Shown here: in pieces, positions 36,234 to 43,907 of the stretch
Numbering within the stretch: position 1 is the first letter of the stretch
Layout: every line of letters starts with the position of its first letter
Origin: Lachnospiraceae bacterium
GTDB lineage: Bacteria > Bacillota > Clostridia > Lachnospirales > Lachnospiraceae
Length of the DNA: 64,000 bases
Assembly (NCBI GenBank): GCA_902362715.1
Contig: CABIXN010000004.1
Span: forward strand, 25,337-89,336
Direction of reading: 5' to 3'
Notes under the pieces: model-generated
Told to the model about the DNA's origin: nothing
The model's input: the letters and a program-made list of their open reading frames with translations, nothing else
Databases searched by the model: none
Translations under genes and position numbers: made by a program

Positions 36234-36322
36234 CATTTCAGAACAAATGTTCTGAAATCAATTTTACTCTATGTCCATATTCATGTCAATTAGTATTCAC
36301 AAATTCCAGCAATAATTTCATC
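36234..36322 (-). repeat. 89-bp direct repeat, copy 2 (promoter plus LexA box)
   Basis: Second copy of 34218-34306, two mismatches, same orientation. It supplies the only visible promoter of the HipA-like kinase gene. Confidence 0.9.
36239..36289 (-). promoter_or_regulatory. Sigma-A promoter with LexA (SOS) box driving the kinase/HIRAN operon
   Basis: TTGACA (36289-36284), 17-bp spacer, TAAAAT (36266-36261), then CAGAACAAATGTTCTG at 36239-36254 over the predicted start. Spacing and palindrome are near ideal for LexA repression. The kinase gene starts about 80 bp downstream. Confidence 0.8.
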
Positions 36323-36505
36323 AGCTAATTTCATCAGCAAAAGGAAAAGCTAAAACTTTTGTACTGTTTGTTTTTCCTTTTTTATTGTCTCTTAAATAAA
36401 TCAGCACCACCAGCTTAGCTCAACATCATAAACTTAAGCATGGATGTTACACATTTTGAATTTTCTATCTTAAAGATTTTTATAGCAGGAGAAATTAAAA
36501 TTGAA

Positions 36506-36548
36506 AAAAAGCCCATATTCTCCCCTTAGTAATGAATATGGGCTTTTT
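36506..36548. terminator. Bidirectional terminator at the 3' end of the transposase gene
   Basis: GCCCATATTC (36511-36520) pairs with GAATATGGGC (36534-36543), flanked by A-run and T-run, so it works on both strands. It protects the flanking genes from IS transcription and vice versa, and overlaps the transposase stop. Confidence 0.8.
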
Positions 36549-37884
36549 AAAAACTGCTCTTTTGATTATTTTTATATTTATTGGAAATATTCTTTCTGCG
36601 TTCATTACCAGGCAGTTCCCTTATTGGCAAAACATATCGTTCCATTTCTTTCTGCAGTTTATTTAGTTTTTGGATACACTTCTTTTCTTCCGGTTCTAGA
36701 AGGATTTTCAGCATATTCTCTTTGAAAAGACCGATTGCTGTATTTTCATTGGTATGCATGAGATATTTATTTCTACTTTTTCTTCCTGCTTCAGCTGCCT
36801 CCTCATCTGCACTGTTCCGGATATCCTGAATCATGTTATATACTAAAACCTGTGACCAAAAATCCTGGTATACATACACGGATGCTTTCCCTGTTACGCT
36901 CTCAAATTTCATCTTATTTTTTAACGTATGGTATTTCTTTTCAATTTCCCATCTTTGGTAATATAAATCTGCTAATTCTTCTGCGGCAATTGTATCCGGC
37001 AAATTTGTCATCAGTACGAGTTCATTCCCGGAAGGCAACGTTGATTTTAAAATCCTTGCTATCGTTTCTTCTTTTCTTTTCATCTCTTCATACCGTTCTG
37101 GATGCTTTTGACGTATTTTTTGTAGACGCGCAGAGGAATGCTTTAAAATGACTTTTTCATCTTCTGACTGCATCTGTTCGCGTTCGGACTTATAATCATT
37201 AGATGAAAGACGGATTATATAATGAATCCTTTCCATTTCTAGAAAATCAATGAACTCTATGGAGGGATAACCACGATCAAAGACTGCGAGAACCGGTTGT
37301 CTGATTTTCATTTCCCTCAAATGTTTTAAATTCCGCTTTGCCAGTTCAATTTCACTAACAGAAATATGTTCTATTTCAATGTCCAGGTAAAAATGATTTA
37401 AAATATCATACATTCCGCTTACAAGCGCCCGTACCTGTCCAGTTCTAGAATGCTGGTTTCCACTGTTTCCAAAGGTTTCCCTGTTTTCCTTCGAATTCGG
37501 CACCTCTGCCTTACTTCCATCAACTGCAGCCAAGAGATATCCTTTCCATAGTTTTGGTTCCTCAGAATGATAAAAATCCATGAGATATCTACGGTTCAGA
37601 TAGGGAAAAACTTCGGGATTTAAACGTTTTCTCTGTTGTAAATAGCCCTGCACAGATAATGCCATAGGCAATTCTCCTTTATCTTTAAAATAATTTCTAA
37701 GTTCAAAGGCTGTAGTGAGCCCCTTTTTAGAAAGACAGCATAACAGCATGTCTTTTAGAGGCATTTTTCGTTTCCTTGAAAAAGTATTATATCCATCCTT
37801 CCTTGCATAATTTACAAGTTCTGGTTCAGATAAGAATTCAGAAAATATTTGAAATCTTTTTTTATAAGATTTATCCATATACAC
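36547..37884 (-). CDS. IS4-family DDE transposase
   Basis: 445 residues, intact. First aspartate in A-A-V-D-G-S-K near residue 118, second in V-F-D-R-G-Y-P-S near residue 208, glutamate in the Y-Y-Q-R-W-E-I-E-K-K-Y-H-T-L-K-N-K-M-K-F block near residue 318 (the YREK-type signature of IS4). The frame is uninterrupted, so the element may still be active. Confidence 0.93.
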   Translation of the reverse strand: MYMDKSYKKRFQIFSEFLSEPELVNYARKDGYNTFSRKRKMPLKDMLLCCLSKKGLTTAFELRNYFKDKGELPMALSVQGYLQQRKRLNPEVFPYLNRRYLMDFYHSEEPKLWKGYLLAAVDGSKAEVPNSKENRETFGNSGNQHSRTGQVRALVSGMYDILNHFYLDIEIEHISVSEIELAKRNLKHLREMKIRQPVLAVFDRGYPSIEFIDFLEMERIHYIIRLSSNDYKSEREQMQSEDEKVILKHSSARLQKIRQKHPERYEEMKRKEETIARILKSTLPSGNELVLMTNLPDTIAAEELADLYYQRWEIEKKYHTLKNKMKFESVTGKASVYVYQDFWSQVLVYNMIQDIRNSADEEAAEAGRKSRNKYLMHTNENTAIGLFKENMLKILLEPEEKKCIQKLNKLQKEMERYVLPIRELPGNERRKNISNKYKNNQKSSF

Positions 37885-37988
37885 CCCTGTCTGTATTCTA
37901 ACATAAGAAAAGGAACCTGTGGTCAGATTCCTTTTCGCTTTTCTTTAAGCCTTTTCTTTAAGTTTATGATGTTGCGCATAGCAGGTGG

Positions 37989-38014
37989 TTTTATTGTATA
38001 GGTATACAATAAAA
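37989..38014. promoter_or_regulatory. 26-bp perfect palindrome next to the IS right end
   Basis: Arms TTTTATTGTATA and TATACAATAAAA around a GG centre. The ATTGTATA/TATACAAT core resembles GntR-FadR-type operators. It starts exactly at the end of the IS inverted repeat and lies downstream of the transporter gene, so no target gene is obvious. Confidence 0.4.
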
Positions 38015-38065
38015 CGAAAAGCGCTCACATCAACAATTTTTGTCGACTGCTTTTCGTTTTATTTT
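38008..38065. terminator. Long hairpin downstream of the CoA-transferase operon
   Basis: Perfect 15-bp stem (AATAAAACGAAAAGC, 38008-38022, with its complement at 38049-38063) and a 26-base loop. It lies about 90 bp below the MatC-like stop; the T-rich arm makes it a possible terminator on either strand. It overlaps the preceding palindrome by a few bases. Confidence 0.5.
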
Positions 38066-38153
38066 TACGTCTATTATATTTTTATGTCCAACTGCCTATC
38101 CTGTCTATTCCTCCATTACCAGTTTCTGTATTTCAAAACCCACCCGCATGTTA

Positions 38154-39428
38154 CTATACCGGGCAAAGCAGGTTTGCCAGAGGATTATAAAACAGTACGC
38201 TGGTAATCAGCAAAATCACCACATTTGCGATACAGAACAGAATCAGCTGGATAAATACCTTGTTTTGGTATTCTTTCGTATATTCCGCTTTCAACCCGTT
38301 TCCAAGTGCTCCCATAATCAACGCTCCGCCTGTAGACATAGGGGATACTCCAGCCAGCGCTCCGCCTGCCGCTACTGCGGACATAAGTGCCACCGGATTC
38401 ACACTTCCCACCTGTGCCGCCAAATCCGCACACATTGGCATCATCGTCGGATACACAACGCTTAATGCGGAGCTAACCAGACTTAAGAGACTTGCGGATA
38501 ATCCAATCAGCGGCGTCGCAGTTGCAGAATTCATCACCTCTGCCAGTGCGTTTGTCATCATATCAATACCGCCGACAGAATCTACAATACCAAGCAGTGC
38601 TCCCACACAAAGCACCATAAGAATTGTATTCCACGGCATTGCCTTGATACACTCTGCATCGTCAGCTACTCCCAAAAGCAGAAGAACTGCGGCTACACTG
38701 AATGCCGCCATGCCAATATTTACACCACAGAAAATAATCAGAACAAGCATTGCCGCAATTCCAAGCAGAGCGGCAATCTGCTTACCATTAAACTTTTCTT
38801 TTACTTTCACCACCGCCATATCTTTCGGAGCTTTCACCTTATAGCCTTTGAAAAGAATGAAAGTAAAGATACAGACAATAATACTTGTCAATCCTGTATT
38901 CAGCATGATTGCCGGATTCGCAAAACCGGAAAACCCACTCTCAGAAACTGCGCTGCTGATAATATTTCCCTCCGGGGTCAACGGCGAAAACCGGGCGGAA
39001 AGCATACCGGATATCCCAATCATCGCCATCATCAGCGGATTGTAACCGGCCTGTTTTGCTATAGAAACTGCCAGGGGCGGAATAATCGCCAGAACCGGCA
39101 CTCCGCCAGGTCCCACTGCAACCAGCACCCAGCCGGTTAAAGCAATCAATATAGGAAGCAGCCAGATACGGCTTCCTGCCAGAGAAACCAGTTTTCTGGC
39201 AAGGAGGTCCAGAGCCCCGGTATTCGTAACAACAGAGAACAACAATGTTACACCTGCCAGCGTGGTAAACAAGGATACACTGACACCACTAATCAAATCC
39301 GTATCTGTAAGCCCGAAAATACGGATTGCAATCACACCCACCAGAACAGCAATAATACCGATATTATTTTTTCTAAGAAAAGCAAGAATGATTGCCGAAA
39401 AAAATAAAATAATAGACAATATTTCCAT
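38154..39428 (-). CDS. MatC/SLC13-like dicarboxylate transporter
   Basis: 424 residues from the ATG at 39428 (GAGAGGGAA ribosome site); a frame to 39452 would run into the lyase gene. At least eleven hydrophobic segments. The N-terminal half (L-R-K-N-N-I-G-I-I-A-V...F-T-T-L-A-G-V-T-L-L-F, V-G-P-G-G-V-P-V-L-A, L-S-A-R-F-S-P-L-T-P-E-G) resembles the MatC_N domain of malonate/dicarboxylate carriers. It is the last gene of the sigma-54 operon and probably imports the acid activated by the CoA-transferase. Substrate unknown. Confidence 0.8.
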   Translation of the reverse strand: MEILSIILFFSAIILAFLRKNNIGIIAVLVGVIAIRIFGLTDTDLISGVSVSLFTTLAGVTLLFSVVTNTGALDLLARKLVSLAGSRIWLLPILIALTGWVLVAVGPGGVPVLAIIPPLAVSIAKQAGYNPLMMAMIGISGMLSARFSPLTPEGNIISSAVSESGFSGFANPAIMLNTGLTSIIVCIFTFILFKGYKVKAPKDMAVVKVKEKFNGKQIAALLGIAAMLVLIIFCGVNIGMAAFSVAAVLLLLGVADDAECIKAMPWNTILMVLCVGALLGIVDSVGGIDMMTNALAEVMNSATATPLIGLSASLLSLVSSALSVVYPTMMPMCADLAAQVGSVNPVALMSAVAAGGALAGVSPMSTGGALIMGALGNGLKAEYTKEYQNKVFIQLILFCIANVVILLITSVLFYNPLANLLCPV

Positions 39429-39452
39429 AAATTCCCTCTCTTTCCCAAACAT

Positions 39453-40355
39453 TTAATGTCTGCACAGTGAAGTCATACTAGATGAAATGCCAACGTCTAT
39501 CTCCTGTCCCATTTCCCCCGCAGTTTCTACCACAGCATCTAGATCATATCCTGTCTCAATCCCCATTGACTGGAACATATTCAATAAATCTTCTGTCCCA
39601 ACATTTCCTTTTGCCCCTGGAACAAAGGGGCATCCTCCCAGGGCTCCCAGGGAAGCGTCAAATTTTGTAATACCTTCCTCCAGCGCTGCAAAAGCATTTG
39701 CCAGCCCCATTCCCCGCGTATCATGCAAATGAATAGAAACATTTTTAAAATCAATTTCACCTTTCAGCGCCTGCAAAACTTCTCTCGTATGATACGGGTT
39801 GGCTATGCCCGCAGTATCTGCCAGGCCAATCTCTGTTACACCCACGCTCAGCGCTTCACGGATCAACTTTATCACACGCTCCACTGGTATGTCATCTCCA
39901 AACGGAGAGCCAAACACACAGGGCATTGCCAGCATCATTTTTATATCGCCTGCCGCAGATGCCAGATTTTTAAAATCCTCCAAAGATGCTTTTATCGTCC
40001 GTCTGGAATTGCGGAGGTTGTGTTCCTCGCTGGCTGACAAAACAAAACATACCTTCTCCACACCGCAGGCTCTGGCATTTTCCACCCCTTTCCCATTCAG
40101 TGTCAGCGCCATAATTTCCGTACCATGCTCCGCCGCATAGTCCCGGATCCCCTCATATACTTCCGCAGCGTCCCTCATCTGCGGTACTGCTTTAGGACTG
40201 ACAAAAGATGCTGCTTCTATGTTTCGTGCTCCATAATCAATCATTCTTTTTATGTATTTTATTTTGATTTCTGTGGGAATAAAAACCGGATGATTCTGCC
40301 ATCCATCCCTTGGACAAACCTCACTGACGATCACTCTTTCTGGTAACTTTACCAT
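39453..40355 (-). CDS. HMG-CoA lyase-like (HMGL-family) aldolase
   Basis: 300 residues. P-R-D-G-W-Q-N near residue 15 is the DRE-TIM metallolyase motif, slightly altered from R-D-G-x-Q; E-A-A-S-F-V-S-P-K-A-V-P-Q-M near residue 47, H-L-H-D-T-R-G-M near residue 208 and the C-terminal G-G-C-P-F-V-P-G-A-K-G-N (catalytic cysteine loop) are typical of HMG-CoA lyase. It would cleave a 3-hydroxy-acyl-CoA such as HMG-CoA or a methylmalyl/citramalyl-type CoA to acetyl-CoA plus a ketoacid. Strong AAGGAGG site. The neighbouring CoA-transferase would make its substrate. Confidence 0.88.
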   Translation of the reverse strand: MVKLPERVIVSEVCPRDGWQNHPVFIPTEIKIKYIKRMIDYGARNIEAASFVSPKAVPQMRDAAEVYEGIRDYAAEHGTEIMALTLNGKGVENARACGVEKVCFVLSASEEHNLRNSRRTIKASLEDFKNLASAAGDIKMMLAMPCVFGSPFGDDIPVERVIKLIREALSVGVTEIGLADTAGIANPYHTREVLQALKGEIDFKNVSIHLHDTRGMGLANAFAALEEGITKFDASLGALGGCPFVPGAKGNVGTEDLLNMFQSMGIETGYDLDAVVETAGEMGQEIDVGISSSMTSLCRH

Positions 40356-40399
40356 AATTTCCTCCTTAACAATTCCTAATTCAGCACTCCTTTTCTCTG

Positions 40400-41605
40400 C
40401 TAATTCAGCGCTCCTTTTTTTCTGTACGCATCCAGCGTCTCTTTTGCAAACCCCAGAGCTTTAAAAATTTCGTCGTTATTTTCTCCCAAATCCGGCGCTG
40501 TTTTATAGTATTGAACCGGATAGGCGCTCATTTTAATAGGATTTCCAATGACAGTCAGTTCACCGGCATCCGGATGCTTAAGTTTCACCAGCATCTCTCT
40601 GGTTTCCGTAATATTTTTGTCATTACAGATCTGCTCACAGTTATAAATGGGACCTGCAGGCACTCCGGCAGAGTCAATAATATCAATACATTCCCTGCTG
40701 GTTTTATCAGCCGCCCATGCTTCAATAATACTTTTTAGTGAATCGGCATTTATCTGTCTTGAAGGCGTATCGCAGTAAAGGGGATTCTCCGGCAGTTTCG
40801 GCATACCGATAGCCTGGCTGAACTTTTTAAAATGTGCATCTGTACCGCTGGCAATCACAAAATAACCATCTTTTGCCCGGAAGGAATCATACGGTGCGGA
40901 AGTAATATATTTATTCCCTGTCATAACCGGATTTCTGCCGGTATAAATATACTGCATCAATTTTGCCTCCATACAGGAAACCACACTGTCTACCAGCGCA
41001 ATATCTATGTATTGCCCTTCTCCGCCCTCCTTTCTCTTTAACAGAGATGCAAGAATGCCAATACATGCATTCATCCCAGAATACAGATCACCGATTGCCT
41101 GTCCAGCTCTTGTGGGCTCCATTCCCGGCCAGCCGGTAATACTCATGGAGCCGCCCATTGCCTGGGCAATCAGATCATACCCCGGTTTTCTGTTGTGGAT
41201 ACCAGTCTGCCCATAACCGGAGATGGACGCATACACCAGCCCCGGATTTAGCTTGTGGCAATGCGCCCAGCCAAATCCCAGCTTTTCCATCACGCCGGGC
41301 CGATTATTTTCCACAAGCACATCTGCCGATTTTACCAGTTCAGAAAACAGCTCTTTTCCCTCTGCCGTCTTTAAATTCAACGCCACGCCGCGTTTATTGC
41401 GGTTCAGATTCTGGAAATACATACTCCTGCCGGTTGTTTTTTCCTTTGGATTGGCGTTTCTCACAAAATTGCCCCCGCTGCTTAAATTTTCTACCTTGAT
41501 TACATCCGCTCCCATATCTGCCATGTACATTCCACAGTAAGGGCCTGCAAGGAAATCTGTAAAATCCAGCACACGTACACCTTCTAATAATCTTTCTGAC
41601 ATCAT
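40400..41605 (-). CDS. CaiB/BaiF (Frc-type, class III) CoA-transferase
   Basis: 401 residues. R-V-L-D-F-T-D-F-L-A-G-P-Y-C opens the fold, then V-I-K-V-E near residue 37, Y-F-Q-N-L-N-R-N-K-R-G near residue 63, and Y-D-L-I-A-Q-A-M-G-G near residue 145. The catalytic aspartate lies in I-G-D-L-Y-S-G near residue 169. Transfers CoA between acids (formyl-, succinyl-, itaconyl-CoA type). First gene of the operon, behind a sigma-54 promoter 50 bp away; AAGGAG ribosome site. The last ~19 bases of the gene and its stop are repeated once just downstream. Confidence 0.9.
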   Translation of the reverse strand: MMSERLLEGVRVLDFTDFLAGPYCGMYMADMGADVIKVENLSSGGNFVRNANPKEKTTGRSMYFQNLNRNKRGVALNLKTAEGKELFSELVKSADVLVENNRPGVMEKLGFGWAHCHKLNPGLVYASISGYGQTGIHNRKPGYDLIAQAMGGSMSITGWPGMEPTRAGQAIGDLYSGMNACIGILASLLKRKEGGEGQYIDIALVDSVVSCMEAKLMQYIYTGRNPVMTGNKYITSAPYDSFRAKDGYFVIASGTDAHFKKFSQAIGMPKLPENPLYCDTPSRQINADSLKSIIEAWAADKTSRECIDIIDSAGVPAGPIYNCEQICNDKNITETREMLVKLKHPDAGELTVIGNPIKMSAYPVQYYKTAPDLGENNDEIFKALGFAKETLDAYRKKGALN

Positions 41606-41650
41606 TTAAGGTCTCCTTTTCATCTGTTTTTTATATCTGACCAGATAAAT

Positions 41651-41667
41651 TGCAAGCGTCATGCCAG
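41651..41667 (-). promoter_or_regulatory. Sigma-54 (-24/-12) promoter of the CoA-transferase operon
   Basis: Minus strand CTGGCATGACGCTTGCA fits the sigma-54 consensus (TGGCACG-N4-TTGCA) with a single mismatch and exact spacing. It lies 46-62 bp upstream of the CoA-transferase ATG, and the sigma-54 activator gene is adjacent. Confidence 0.85.
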
Positions 41668-41718
41668 TCTTTGTATGAAAATAAATTTCCAGGAATCAAC
41701 ATTAGATTTTTTATGAAT

Positions 41719-41772
41719 ATTGCACATTTTTTACGGCAATCATCCTCCGTTTCAAACTTATTTTTGTTTGAA
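41719..41772 (-). promoter_or_regulatory. Two inverted repeats, candidate activator (UAS) sites
   Basis: ATTGC and GCAAT separated by 12 bases (41719-41740), and TTCAAAC/GTTTGAA separated by 8 (41751-41772). Both lie 50-105 bp upstream of the -24 box, the normal range for sigma-54 activators; the TTGC...GCAA type is what I recall for PrpR-like proteins. Confidence 0.5.
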
Positions 41773-41797
41773 TTTACTTGCACCAAAAAAAGACAAA

Positions 41798-41846
41798 GAA
41801 AAAACCGAAGCCGGCACCTCCTGGGAGTATGTCAACTTCGGTTTAC
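41798..41846 (-). terminator. Terminator of the PrpR-type regulator gene
   Basis: Minus strand: AAACCGAAG and CTTCGGTTT form a 9-bp stem, followed by TTTCTTTGTCTTTTTTT. It separates the regulator from the sigma-54 operon. Confidence 0.8.
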
Positions 41847-41876
41847 ATATCTTTACATTTTCTTTTATAAATTATT

Positions 41877-43781
41877 TCAATCAAAACTCAAATGATTATC
41901 TCTTTTTATTTTTTCCAGTCTCTTATACAATCCCTGCCTGCTAATGCCAAGCATCCGGGCAATCTCGGTTTTGGAAAAATTTTTCTCCATCAAAGAACCA
42001 AGCACCAGTTCCTCCACTACATGATTCAAAGCTCCCATATCAATTTTCAGGTCATCTGTCACTAAAGCCCCCGTGCTGCTCTCATTTTTTAAAATATCCC
42101 CCATAGAGTTATCGCCATGGAATGCGTGATAACGCAGCGCCGTATTTTTCACCTCGCGCACATTTCCCGCCCAGTCATGCCGTTTCAGCAATTCCTCAAA
42201 CTCCGGATCCTGCGGCAGTTCCTCCTCCGGCTTTTTTTCGTACTCTGCCAGATACCGGCGGAAAAGCCGTATTACATCTCCTTTTCGTTCCTTCAACGGC
42301 GGAATATGGATTTCAAACGTATTCAGACGATAGAAAAGATCCTTCCGGAACGTCCCGTCTGCAATACTTTTGTGCAAAGACTGATTGGAAGCTGCAATGA
42401 TACGGATATCCAGAGGAATCATATAGTCAGAGCCCACACGCATAACCTCTTTTTGCTCCAGCACCCGCAGAATCTTTCCCTGCAGCTCCATAGGCATGCT
42501 GTTAATCTCATCCAAAAAGATAGTGCCCTCATGGGCCAGCTCAAACAGACCTGCTTTTCCCTCTCTGCGGGCACCTGTAAACGCGCCTCCCTCATACCCA
42601 AACAGCTCGCTCTCCAACAGGGAAGCCGTCAGCGCCGCACAGTTCACCGCCACAAAAGGTCCGTTTCTGCGGCTGCTGGCATTGTGTATACTCTGAGCGA
42701 ATAATTCCTTCCCAGTACCATTTTCACCGTGAATCAGAACGCTTCCCTCAAAACCCGCAATACTTTTGGCCCGGGCAATCAGCTTTTTCATATTTTTGTC
42801 AGATGTAATAATATCCTTAAAATAGTAGTTGGCTGTCAATCCCTTTTTTGCCAGCTTCCGGCGAACACTGCGTTCAGCGTCCTGTATATGCGTAACATCC
42901 TCCAGCGTTACAATATAACGCTCCTCTGCTCGGTAATAAAGAAAGGGTGAGACAATTACATTCAGCGTCCGCCCCCCAAAAGAACACAGCATTTCCACGG
43001 GATGGTTTTCACACACCTTCCTCTCCCGGCGTCTTGGCATATCTGGAACAACCTCCTCAATCAGCCGCCGGTACATTTCATCACAGGCCAGTCCAAGAAG
43101 CTGCTCCGCCCTGCCGTTTACCTCACAGATCCGGTTATCCGAATCAAAAATAATAATACCCTGCTTTACGTTGGACAAAATACTCTCCATCAGATTTATT
43201 CTCTGAACTTCCTGTCTGGTCTGCTTAAGAAAATTCTTTGCTCTCTCTACCGTCTCTGTCAGCGTAGCGTTTCGAAAAAGGAGCGGATAGATATGAAGAT
43301 CTGTACGCGACGTCTGGTATTCCGCAATAGCACTGGTAATCACCACTGCATTCTGATCCGGAATATGATCTAAAAACACTCCCATTTCACTTTTTGTCTC
43401 ATAACGGTATACTTCCACCGGGATCTTTAACAGGGACAGCGTTTTCTCCAGATCTGCCGCTATCCGCCTGTGAAGCACAGCATAAATTCGGTCTATATTA
43501 TACTTTGCCGCGGATTTAATTGTCAGCAAAATATCAGATGTCTGAATACGCACTTCCATCACAGTAATGGAATCCGCCACCTCCAGCAGCTCCTGAAATG
43601 TACCTCCGCGGGCAAGGATGATTTCATACCCTTCCGCACAAAGCCTGCGATACTCGGACATAATATGTGACAGATTGATTGTCTGGGGAGTAACCGTACC
43701 ATTTGCAGCATCCTCTCCCAGTATCTCTCTGGCATATGCAGCCATTTTTTCTGATGCTACAATATATGCTATTTTATACAT
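41877..43781 (-). CDS. PrpR-type sigma-54-dependent transcriptional activator
   Basis: 634 residues from the ATG at 43781 (first M followed by Y-K-I-A-Y-I-V). Residues ~1-170 are a PrpR_N-like sensor, ~190-310 a PAS domain (G-I-I-I-F-D-S-D-N-R-I-C-E-V-N-G-R-A-E), and ~320-550 the AAA+ domain with G-E-N-G-T-G-K-E, the E-G-G-A-F-T-G-A-R loop that contacts sigma-54 and F-L-D-E-I-N. A Fis-type helix-turn-helix ends the protein (S-K-T-E-I-A-R-M-L-G-I-S-R-Q-G-L-Y-K-R-L). It likely senses the acid or its CoA ester and activates the operon at 38154-41605. Confidence 0.93.
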   Translation of the reverse strand: MYKIAYIVASEKMAAYAREILGEDAANGTVTPQTINLSHIMSEYRRLCAEGYEIILARGGTFQELLEVADSITVMEVRIQTSDILLTIKSAAKYNIDRIYAVLHRRIAADLEKTLSLLKIPVEVYRYETKSEMGVFLDHIPDQNAVVITSAIAEYQTSRTDLHIYPLLFRNATLTETVERAKNFLKQTRQEVQRINLMESILSNVKQGIIIFDSDNRICEVNGRAEQLLGLACDEMYRRLIEEVVPDMPRRRERKVCENHPVEMLCSFGGRTLNVIVSPFLYYRAEERYIVTLEDVTHIQDAERSVRRKLAKKGLTANYYFKDIITSDKNMKKLIARAKSIAGFEGSVLIHGENGTGKELFAQSIHNASSRRNGPFVAVNCAALTASLLESELFGYEGGAFTGARREGKAGLFELAHEGTIFLDEINSMPMELQGKILRVLEQKEVMRVGSDYMIPLDIRIIAASNQSLHKSIADGTFRKDLFYRLNTFEIHIPPLKERKGDVIRLFRRYLAEYEKKPEEELPQDPEFEELLKRHDWAGNVREVKNTALRYHAFHGDNSMGDILKNESSTGALVTDDLKIDMGALNHVVEELVLGSLMEKNFSKTEIARMLGISRQGLYKRLEKIKRDNHLSFD

Positions 43782-43907
43782 TTCCTCTGTCCCTCCCATC
43801 ATACTTTATAAACAGCTGAAATAAAGTTACTCTTCCCAGATTCCTGATATACTATTTAGATTCTACAGTACAAAACACAGCACCAAAAAAATACAGGTTT
43901 CCGCTAT

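Larger units (their letters stand above)
36406..37989 (-). mobile_element. IS4-family insertion sequence with ~32-bp imperfect terminal inverted repeats
   Basis: 1584 bp. Left end 36406-36437 and right end 37958-37989 are inverted copies over 32 bp with four mismatches; the inner 17 bp (CAACATCATAAACTTAA) match perfectly. One transposase gene fills the element. I could not find a convincing target-site duplication, so the insertion may be old or the outermost bases slightly off. Confidence 0.75.

Noticed and set aside
36380..37997. TTTTATTGT as target-site duplication of the IS
   Set aside because: The left copy is 17 bp outside the inverted repeat, so it does not flank the element directly.
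40376..40420. Regulatory role for the repeated AAAAGGAGYGCTGAATTAG at the CoA-transferase end
   Set aside because: Looks like a simple 24-bp tandem duplication of the gene's last codons and stop; no start codon follows at a useful distance.
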